The notes under the pieces: model-generated
What the model was told of the DNA's origin: nothing
Databases searched by the model: none
The model's input: the letters and a program-made list of their open reading frames with translations, nothing else
Shown: in pieces, positions 1 to 4,279 of the stretch
Layout of the letters: each line of letters opens with the position of its first letter
Numbering within the stretch: the first letter of the stretch is position 1
NCBI GenBank assembly: GCA_900551505.1
Contig: URWK01000092.1
Coordinates: 1 to 5,851, forward strand
Length of the DNA stretch: 5,851 nucleotides
Direction: 5' to 3'
Source: an uncultured Ruminococcus sp.
Lineage (GTDB): Bacteria > Bacillota > Clostridia > Oscillospirales > Ruminococcaceae
Position numbers and translations under genes: made by a program

Positions 1-103
1 AAAAAAAAAAACAAAAATCTGTTGCCCCAAAGGCGCTAAAAAAAAAAAAAAAAAAAAAAAAATAATTGTGGGGGGCCCCCCCCCCCCGCGGCCCCCCCCC
101 CCC
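1..103. other. Low-complexity contig edge
   Basis: This stretch is almost entirely homopolymer runs: A runs at 1-11 and about 39-62, then G and C runs from 70 to 103 broken by one GCGG. It resembles neither the AT-rich spacers nor the coding DNA elsewhere in the window. I see no gene, promoter or plausible repeat unit in it. It is probably poor-quality sequence at a contig end. In many Firmicutes the gene after rpsR is rplI or a replication gene, but nothing of that kind is visible here. Confidence 0.7.
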
Positions 104-104
104 G

Positions 105-137
105 AAAATATAAAGGGCTGTGCGGGAAGCACAGCCC
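105..137 (-). terminator. Rho-independent terminator of the rpsF-ssb-rpsR operon
   Basis: A perfect 9-bp stem, GGGCTGTGC (115-123) with GCACAGCCC (129-137), closes a 5-nt loop. On the minus strand it begins 14 nt after the rpsR stop and is followed by a T-rich tract (TTTATATTTTC, 104-114). The other side (138-147) is also T-rich, so it may work in both directions. It marks the end of the operon at rpsR. Confidence 0.9.
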
Positions 138-151
138 ATAGTTTTTATAAA

Positions 152-397
152 TTATTCGCTTACATATGGAAGAAGAGCGATATGTCTTGCTCTCTTGATA
201 GCAACTGTAAGTTCACGCTGATGATATGCACAAGTACCTGTTACACGTCTTGGAAGAATCTTAGCTCTTTCAGTGATGCATTTTCTGAGTCTTGCAACAT
301 CTTTATAATCAATCTTTTCAATTCTGTCAGCACAGAACTGGCAAACCTTTTTACGAGGTCTTTTCTGACCTCTTGGTGCTCTGTTTTCTCTTTCCAT
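152..397 (-). CDS. rpsR: Small ribosomal subunit protein bS18
   Basis: Ribosomal protein S18, which pairs with S6 and binds the central domain (platform) of 16S rRNA in the 30S subunit. The 81 residues cover the family's usual length. Recognisable parts are the basic N-terminus, the core with RLRKCITERAKILPRR, and the end with HQRELTVAIKRARHIALLPY. Four cysteines (19, 22, 40, 56), including a CQFC pair, make this the zinc-binding type known from some bacterial S18 proteins; many others have lost these cysteines. The ATG start has an AGGAGG at 406-411, 8 nt away. It is the last gene of the operon, 33 nt after ssb, and is followed by the terminator at 105-137. Its product is also expected to act in the S6:S18 complex that represses the operon through the rpsF leader. 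Stop codon TAA. Confidence 0.97.
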   Translation of the reverse strand: MERENRAPRGQKRPRKKVCQFCADRIEKIDYKDVARLRKCITERAKILPRRVTGTCAYHQRELTVAIKRARHIALLPYVSE

Positions 398-430
398 TTA
401 AGGAACCTCCTATCAAATCAGGTCGTATAA

Positions 431-1081
431 TCAGAACGGCACTTCGCCGTCACTCAGAATTTCTTCAAAATCAGAGAGGCTACCACTTTCAAAATGGTCG
501 GGCTGAACTTCCTGCGGAGAACTCATATTCTGCGGGTTCTGTTGAGAAATGTTATTGTCCTGCTGGAAACCGCCGTTGTTATTCGGCTGATAACCATTAT
601 TCTGCTGGAAATTACCGCTGTTGTTTGGCTGAAAATTGCCATTATTATTAGGTTGATAACCGTAGTTGTTCGGCTGGTAATTGTAATTCGGAGCATAACC
701 GTTGTTGTTCGGCTGGTATCCGTTAGGCTGATAGCCGTTGCCGTTCATATTGTCATCGGATTTGCTGCCGACAAAACTTACATTGTCAGCAACGATATTG
801 CATGAATAATGTTTAACGCCGTTCTGGTCTGTATAGTTGTCATTCTGAACTTTACCTTCAACGAGAATTAATTTCCCTTTAGTAAAATATCTGCTTACAA
901 ATTCAGCGGTCTGACGAAAGGTTGAAACACGGAAAAAGTCAGTCTGTTTCTCCTGACCGTTTTTTGCGTATCCTCTGTCAACGGCAATGCTGAATCTACA
1001 GAATGAAACACCGCTTGCAGACTGTGAAAATTCAGGGTCTGCGGTAAGGCGACCGATAAGAATAACTTTGTTGAAAGACAT
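431..1081 (-). CDS. ssb: Single-stranded DNA-binding protein
   Basis: SSB coats single-stranded DNA in replication, recombination and repair and recruits partner proteins through its C-terminal tip. The OB fold spans about residues 1-105, starting MSFNKVILIGRLTADPEF and including the GKLILVEGKVQ strand. A disordered linker follows (about 113-185), extremely rich in Asn, Gln, Gly, Tyr and Pro, built of imperfect GYQPNNNG-like units. The acidic tail (204-216) ends in EVPF, a variant of the usual DDDIPF tip. At 216 residues it is somewhat longer than Bacillus SSB, mainly because of the linker. In the OB fold a Phe (55) stands where many SSBs have Trp. The start is fixed by CCTCCT on the plus strand at 1089-1094, 7 nt upstream of the ATG. 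It lies between rpsF (54 nt upstream) and rpsR, the classic Firmicutes order. Stop codon TGA. Confidence 0.97.
   Translation of the reverse strand: MSFNKVILIGRLTADPEFSQSASGVSFCRFSIAVDRGYAKNGQEKQTDFFRVSTFRQTAEFVSRYFTKGKLILVEGKVQNDNYTDQNGVKHYSCNIVADNVSFVGSKSDDNMNGNGYQPNGYQPNNNGYAPNYNYQPNNYGYQPNNNGNFQPNNSGNFQQNNGYQPNNNGGFQQDNNISQQNPQNMSSPQEVQPDHFESGSLSDFEEILSDGEVPF
527..745 (-). repeat. Imperfect in-frame repeats encoding the SSB linker
   Basis: The linker is built from recurring Gly-Tyr-Gln-Pro-Asn-Asn-Asn-Gly units and Phe-Gln-Pro/Gln variants (residues 113-185). The DNA shows matching imperfect repeats in multiples of three bases, with many silent differences between copies. The divergence suggests old repeat expansion with selection on composition, not recent slippage. 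Confidence 0.8.
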
Positions 1082-1135
1082 CTGTTGCCCTCCTCTCTTG
1101 ATTTCGTAAATAGTTTTTTAATTCAGGTTTATCAC

Positions 1136-1426
1136 TCAGGCAACTGTAACGAGTGAACGAAGAACTCCGTCTGTAATCTTGAGGACTCTTTCAAGTTCCC
1201 TAGGGAGTTCAGGCTTAGCTTCAAATGTGTAAAGAACATAGTAGCCTTCTGTTTCGTCATTGATTTCATAAGCAAGCTTACGTTTGCCCCATGTGTTGAT
1301 TTCGGAAACAGTACCTTCTGTTTCGATAAGAGCCTTGAACTTTTCAACGAGTTCCTTAATCTTGTCTTCGTCCTGCTTAGTATTGAGAACGAGCATAAGT
1401 TCGTATTTTTCTGAAATTTTTGCCAT
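1136..1426 (-). CDS. rpsF: Small ribosomal subunit protein bS6
   Basis: Ribosomal protein S6, which dimerises with S18 and binds the 16S rRNA platform. The 96 residues match the Firmicutes length of about 95. Family features are the first strand YELMLVLNT, the WGKRKLAYEI motif near the middle, the EGYYVLYTFEA strand and the C-terminal LERVLKITDGVLRSLVT. I start it at the ATG at 1426, not at the in-frame GTG at 1435, because the GTG overlaps the ribosome binding site (AGGAGG, 1435-1440), which has ideal 8-nt spacing to the ATG. It is the first gene of the rpsF-ssb-rpsR operon, driven by the promoter at 1532-1560, and its leader carries a likely S6:S18 binding structure. Stop codon TGA. Confidence 0.97.
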   Translation of the reverse strand: MAKISEKYELMLVLNTKQDEDKIKELVEKFKALIETEGTVSEINTWGKRKLAYEINDETEGYYVLYTFEAKPELPRELERVLKITDGVLRSLVTVA

Positions 1427-1434
1427 GTTCGGCA

Positions 1435-1440
1435 CCTCCT
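1435..1440 (-). promoter_or_regulatory. rpsF ribosome binding site, decides the start
   Basis: AGGAGG on the minus strand lies 8 nt before the ATG at 1426. The next bases (TG) create an apparent in-frame GTG start that overlaps the site itself, so that start can be dismissed. Confidence 0.9.
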
Positions 1441-1518
1441 TCTGGATTTCACCGGCAGAACATACCGGTAAGGAATATTAAATAATTTGTGAAAATCCGT
1501 AACGAAAATAATTACGGA
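1441..1518 (-). promoter_or_regulatory. Structured rpsF leader, candidate S6:S18 autoregulatory element
   Basis: Three pairings are visible in the leader, read on the minus strand. First, TCCGTAA/TTACGGA (1512-1518 with 1496-1502) is a 7-bp hairpin. Second, ACCGG/CCGGT (1465-1469 with 1451-1455) is a hairpin with a 9-nt loop, extendable by two pairs. Third, GGATTTTCAC (1489-1498) can pair over a distance with GTGAAATCC (1444-1452), giving 9 bp with one bulged U and enclosing the CCGG elements. The third pairing shares bases 1496-1498 with the first and overlaps the second, so the folds compete. The ribosome binding site lies just downstream. Published rpsF leaders bind the S6:S18 complex through a conserved CCG; assigning this leader to that class is inference. 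Confidence 0.6.
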
Positions 1519-1531
1519 CAAACTAATATAC

Positions 1532-1560
1532 ATTATACATTATAATCTGGAAGATGTCAA
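1532..1560 (-). promoter_or_regulatory. Sigma-A promoter of the rpsF operon
   Basis: Perfect consensus on the minus strand: -35 TTGACA (1555-1560), 17-bp spacer, -10 TATAAT (1532-1537). The start of transcription would be near 1525, giving a leader of roughly 100 nt. It lies in the 168-nt gap after prfB, where I see no GC-rich terminator, so some read-through from prfB is possible. Confidence 0.92.
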
Positions 1561-1594
1561 GCTGTTAAAAGAATTTTTTAAATATAACCGATAA

Positions 1595-2719
1595 TTATTC
1601 AGTTTTATTCAGAGTGCCGTGTGAAAGAGCCTTGAGGTAAGCGTTTATGAAGCCGTCAATATCGCCGTCCATTACAGCGGAGATATTACCGTTTTCAAAG
1701 CCTGTTCTGTGGTCTTTCGCAAGGGTGTAGGGCATGAATACATAAGAGCGAATCTGAGCCCCCCATGCGATTTCTTTCTGAACGCCCTTGATGTCGGAAA
1801 TCTTTTCGAGGTGTTCTCTTTCCTTGATTTCCACGAGTTTTGAGATAAGCATTTTCATAGCGTATTCTCTGTTCTGAAGCTGGCTTCTCTGTGTCTGACA
1901 AGCCGTTACGATACCTGTCGGAATATGTGTAAGTCTTACGGCTGAACTGGTCTTGTTAATGTGCTGACCGCCCGCACCGCTTGCCCTGAACACGTCCATC
2001 TTGATATCTGACGGGCTTATTTCAACGCTTGTGTCGTCAGCGATTTCCGGCATAACTTCCACGGCGGAGAAAGAAGTGTGTCGTCTTCCGGAAGCGTCAA
2101 AAGGTGAAATTCTTACAAGTCTGTGTACACCGTTTTCGGACTTGAGGAATCCGTAAGCATTCATACCCTTTACGAGCATTGAAGCACTTTTCAAGCCTGC
2201 TTCGTCACCGTCAAGGTAGTCAAGCAGTTCGACAGTGAAATTGTGGCGTTCAGCCCATCTGTTATACATTCTGTAGAGCATTTCAGCCCAGTCCTGAGCT
2301 TCCGTACCGCCCGCACCTGCATGGAAAGTTACGATTGCATTGAGTGAATCGTATTCACCCGTGAGCAGTGTAGCAAGTTTTTCTTCTTCAAGCTTTTCCT
2401 TGAATTTTTCTGCTTCGCTTACGATTTCGTCAATACTGCTGTCATCGTCTTCTTCAATGGAAAGTTCGATAAGTGCGATAGTGTCTTCGAGCATATTGGA
2501 AAGCTTTTCGAGTGATTCAATCTTTGATTCAAGGTTTCTGGTTCTCTGCATAACTTTCTGGGAATTTTCAACATTGTCCCAGAATCCGTCCATAGCTATC
2601 TGTTGGCGGAGTTCTTCAAGTTCTCTGTTTGCCCCGTCTATATCCAATACATCGTGAAGTTCCTTAATCTGTGGTCTGTAGCCTGCTAATTCAACTTTAA
2701 GTTCGTCTAATAAAACCAT
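1595..2719 (-). CDS. prfB: Peptide chain release factor 2, without programmed frameshift
   Basis: RF2 recognises UAA and UGA stop codons on the ribosome and triggers release of the finished protein. From the ATG at 2719 it has 374 residues (E. coli 365). In this numbering the stop-recognition tripeptide SPF is at 205-207 and the catalytic GGQ at 250-252, exactly as in E. coli, which supports this start. An in-frame TTG at 2740 sits next to the ribosome binding site and is rejected. The N-terminal helical domain covers about 1-105. Most striking, the gene is one open frame: where many prfB genes have CTT TGA C after about codon 25, this one reads TTG GAT (Leu-Asp in HDVLDID). RF2 here is therefore not made by +1 frameshifting. 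It is transcribed from its own promoter, divergent to the RING gene. Stop codon TAA. Confidence 0.97.
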   Translation of the reverse strand: MVLLDELKVELAGYRPQIKELHDVLDIDGANRELEELRQQIAMDGFWDNVENSQKVMQRTRNLESKIESLEKLSNMLEDTIALIELSIEEDDDSSIDEIVSEAEKFKEKLEEEKLATLLTGEYDSLNAIVTFHAGAGGTEAQDWAEMLYRMYNRWAERHNFTVELLDYLDGDEAGLKSASMLVKGMNAYGFLKSENGVHRLVRISPFDASGRRHTSFSAVEVMPEIADDTSVEISPSDIKMDVFRASGAGGQHINKTSSAVRLTHIPTGIVTACQTQRSQLQNREYAMKMLISKLVEIKEREHLEKISDIKGVQKEIAWGAQIRSYVFMPYTLAKDHRTGFENGNISAVMDGDIDGFINAYLKALSHGTLNKTE

Positions 2720-2730
2720 ATAAAACAAAA

Positions 2731-2737
2731 CTCCTTT
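2731..2737 (-). promoter_or_regulatory. prfB ribosome binding site, decides the start
   Basis: AAAGGAG on the minus strand lies 11 nt before the ATG at 2719. The alternative TTG at 2738-2740 directly abuts this site and has no site of its own. Confidence 0.75.
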
Positions 2738-2776
2738 CAAGTCTTAAATAGGTTATCATTAATGCATATCTCTTTT

Positions 2777-2805
2777 ATTATACTACAAAACAAAGCCTTA
2801 TGCAA
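2777..2805 (-). promoter_or_regulatory. Probable promoter of prfB
   Basis: On the minus strand, -35 TTGCAT (2800-2805, only the TTG matches consensus), 17-bp spacer, and a perfect -10 TATAAT (2777-2782). The leader would be about 50 nt. The -35 is weak, so the assignment rests mainly on the -10 and the position. Confidence 0.65.
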
Positions 2806-2863
2806 TTATTTTTGAAAGAAAAACGTTGCAATGCGGAAACATACAAGTAAAACGTGAAACCGC

Positions 2864-2892
2864 TTGAAACAAATATATTTTTGTGATATAAT
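2864..2892 (+). promoter_or_regulatory. Promoter of the RING/zinc-ribbon membrane protein gene
   Basis: -35 TTGAAA (2864-2869), 17-bp spacer, -10 TATAAT (2887-2892) preceded by TGA, which adds an extended -10. It is a strong sigma-A-type promoter with a leader of only about 25 nt, facing away from the prfB promoter. The gene has AAAGGAG at 2908-2914, 8 nt from its ATG. Confidence 0.88.
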
Positions 2893-2922
2893 AGCCTTTA
2901 ACAAACGAAAGGAGAGAAAAAT

Positions 2923-3813
2923 ATGGCTGATTATATCAATGAAAAATGTATTTCATGCGGAAAAGAGTTTACTAAAGATGATGATGTAGTTGTCTGCCCT
3001 GAATGTGGGACACCTTACCATAGAGGATGTTACGAAAAAGAGGGCAAGTGTATTAATAATGAACTTCACGAAAAGCATAGTGTGTGGAAGCCCGAAGTTA
3101 AAGAACACGAAGAAACTGAAAAAATTGTCTGCAAGAACTGTGGTGCGGAAAATCCGAAAGAAGCTTTATTCTGCAATAAGTGCGGTACAGGTCTTCAATA
3201 TGATGATATACCACAAGATTTCATAGGAATAGAATTAAATCCGAATGAAGAATGTTTCGGGTTCAACCCTGATGAAGACTTTGACGGTGTTAAGCTTTCC
3301 GAGATTGCGAAATATGTAAAGAGCAACAGGTTGTATTTTATCTCGCATTTCAAGCGTATGAAAGATACAGACAAAAAATTTTCACTGAACCTCCTCTGCA
3401 TCTTTTTCCCTCAGTTTTTCTTTGCAAACCGTAAATGTTATGGTTGGTCATTTTTCACTGTGCTTCTTATCTCGCTGATTTCGATACCAAATATTATAGT
3501 ACAGTTTGCGGAAACAGGCGTAATGGGCGAACTTCTTTCGGCAGTGAAGATTAATTCAAGCTTATTCAGCGGTATGATGGTCGGTTCAACCATACTCAAT
3601 TATATATCAATAATTTTTTTCGGACTGTTCGGGAACTATATCTATTACAAGCACGTTATAAAGAATATAAAGCGGATAAAGGCAGAAGGCGGACAGCTTG
3701 AAACAAGCGGAGGCACGAAGTTCATAAACGTTATTTTCGTGATAATGTTGCAAATAATATTTGAACTCGCATTTATTTTCATATACTCTAAATTGTCAGC
3801 TCTTGGGGCGTAA
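2923..3813 (+). CDS. RING-like and zinc-ribbon membrane protein of unknown function
   Basis: A 296-residue protein with zinc-binding domains at the N-terminus and membrane segments at the C-terminus. Residues 9-49 resemble the prokaryotic RING finger family 1: C9-x2-C12, C25-x2-C28, H33-x2-C36, C43 and H49 (or H52), which could hold two zinc ions in a cross-brace. A second zinc ribbon has C70-x2-C73 and C84-x2-C87. An acidic segment follows (about 93-121), then a short region (121-146, DGVKLSEIAKYVKSN) and hydrophobic stretches at about 153-168, 175-195, 217-242 and 267-288. The part from 121 on recalls DUF2628-type proteins found next to such zinc domains in Clostridia, recognised from memory only. 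With no signal peptide, the zinc domains are probably cytoplasmic. Catalysis, ubiquitin-like ligation or a partner cannot be read from the sequence. It has its own promoter, and I see no convincing terminator after it. Confidence 0.9.
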   Translation: MADYINEKCISCGKEFTKDDDVVVCPECGTPYHRGCYEKEGKCINNELHEKHSVWKPEVKEHEETEKIVCKNCGAENPKEALFCNKCGTGLQYDDIPQDFIGIELNPNEECFGFNPDEDFDGVKLSEIAKYVKSNRLYFISHFKRMKDTDKKFSLNLLCIFFPQFFFANRKCYGWSFFTVLLISLISIPNIIVQFAETGVMGELLSAVKINSSLFSGMMVGSTILNYISIIFFGLFGNYIYYKHVIKNIKRIKAEGGQLETSGGTKFINVIFVIMLQIIFELAFIFIYSKLSALGA

Positions 3814-4005
3814 ATAGTTTCTGTATGTACGGAGAAGGGCATTTTCTGACCTGAAAATCATAAAAAATCGTAATTTCTGCAATTTCGGATTAATGCATAA
3901 AAATAAGATGAAATAGTAGAAAATGTTGTAGATAATCACAAAAACGCTTCGTGTCGTAACTGAAAATTATATAAAATTTTTCACCAAAGATGTTTTAAAA
4001 TAATT

Positions 4006-4069
4006 ATTTGTTAACACTATTACAAGTTTGTAACCCATTGTGTATAAAGGTAACATAATGTTAACAAAT
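4006..4069. repeat. Spaced inverted repeat of TTAACA elements
   Basis: ATTTGTTAACA (4006-4016) is repeated perfectly in inverse as TGTTAACAAAT (4059-4069), 11 bp each and 42 bp apart. Similarity continues inward imperfectly (CTATTAC against TTATGTTAC in reverse complement). Between the arms is a further TGTAAC (4029-4034). The two GTTAAC cores are 50 bp apart, about five helical turns, compatible with a regulator binding two operators on one DNA face. Confidence 0.6.
4050..4066 (-). promoter_or_regulatory. Candidate WalR (YycF) binding site
   Basis: On the minus strand the sequence reads TGTTAA, 5 nt, TGTTAC, a full match to the published WalR consensus TGTWAH-N5-TGTWAH. It would lie at about -49 to -33 relative to the predicted transcript start, overlapping the missing -35 as an activator site would. 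The downstream gene encodes a likely cell-wall-associated enzyme, the normal class of WalR targets. The consensus is degenerate in AT-rich DNA, so chance is a real alternative. Confidence 0.45.
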
Positions 4070-4083
4070 TAAATGAAACTCTG

Positions 4084-4092
4084 TGTTATAAT
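4084..4092 (+). promoter_or_regulatory. Extended -10 promoter of the C39/SH3 protein gene
   Basis: TGT TATAAT: a perfect -10 (4087-4092) with a TG extension at 4084-4085. At 17 bp upstream stands ACAAAT, a poor -35, so the promoter may need an activator. The start of transcription would be near 4099, leaving a leader of about 175 nt. Confidence 0.7.
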
Positions 4093-4115
4093 ATTGACCG
4101 TGGCTTATATCAGGG

Positions 4116-4167
4116 TATTATGTCACATGATAATATATTCCGGAACCTGGGGAGATTTTCGGAATAT
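4116..4167 (+). promoter_or_regulatory. Two adjoining hairpins in the 5' leader
   Basis: The first hairpin pairs TATTAT (4116-4121) with ATAATA (4130-4135). The second pairs ATATTCCG (4135-4142) with CGGAATAT (4160-4167), extendable inward by one G-U and two A-U pairs to an 11-bp stem around an 11-nt loop with a GGGG run. No T-run follows, so neither is a terminator. They could shape mRNA stability or translation. I could not match them to a riboswitch class. Confidence 0.5.
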
Positions 4168-4223
4168 GAGTTTTGAAAAACGAAGTTTCTATTAAATATT
4201 TGTATATTTGACGCAGAATAAAA

Positions 4224-4279
4224 GAAAGGTGACTACCAAATAAAAATTTTTGATTTTGAAAGGAACGATTACCAATGAA
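4224..4279 (+). repeat. Imperfect repeat of the ribosome binding region
   Basis: GAAAGGTGACTACCAAATAA (4224-4243) resembles GAAAGGAACGATTACCAATG (4258-4277), the latter containing the working ribosome binding site and start codon. The upstream copy leads to AAATAA in place of ATG, so it has no start. It may be a duplicated translation-initiation region or a ribosome standby site; chance is possible. Confidence 0.35.

Larger units (their letters stand above)
3814..4274. other. 461-nt regulatory intergenic region
   Basis: No credible gene lies here. The minus-strand frame at 4118-4372 is a shadow of the next gene's start. The first part (3814-4000) is AT-rich with only weak, AT-only hairpins and no clear terminator for the RING gene. 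From 4006 onward it holds the inverted repeat, the WalR-like box, the extended -10 promoter and the hairpins listed separately. Such a large regulated region suggests that the exported protein downstream is tightly controlled. Confidence 0.7.

Noticed and set aside
68..430. Plus-strand frame opposite rpsR and the left edge
   Set aside because: It begins inside the homopolymer edge, runs antisense to the certain rpsR gene and has no ribosome binding site or recognisable protein features.
494..805. Plus-strand frame with a hydrophobic Val/Ile/Leu-rich protein
   Set aside because: It is the antisense of the repeated Asn/Gln codons of the SSB linker, which read as Ile/Val/Leu in this frame; no promoter or ribosome binding site supports it.
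1427..1435. GTG start for rpsF adding three residues
   Set aside because: The GTG overlaps the AGGAGG ribosome binding site, while the ATG at 1426 has ideal spacing and gives the family's length.
1496..1518. Hairpin with trailing TTTTC as an intrinsic terminator between promoter and rpsF
   Set aside because: The stem is only 7 bp with moderate GC and the T-run is four bases; a leader structure is more likely than a terminator.
2720..2740. TTG start for prfB adding seven residues
   Set aside because: It abuts the ribosome binding site, and the ATG at 2719 puts SPF and GGQ at the same numbers as in E. coli.
3841..3857. Short inverted repeat TTTTC/GAAAA after the RING gene
   Set aside because: Only 5 bp, AT-rich and not followed by a T-run.
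3961..3983. Hairpin TGAAAATT/AATTTTTCA as a terminator of the RING gene
   Set aside because: The stem is almost all A-T with a mismatch and the T-run lies inside it; it is too weak to call.
4099..4274. c-di-GMP or c-di-AMP riboswitch in the leader of the exported gene
   Set aside because: I could not find the conserved core sequences of either class; only generic hairpins are visible.
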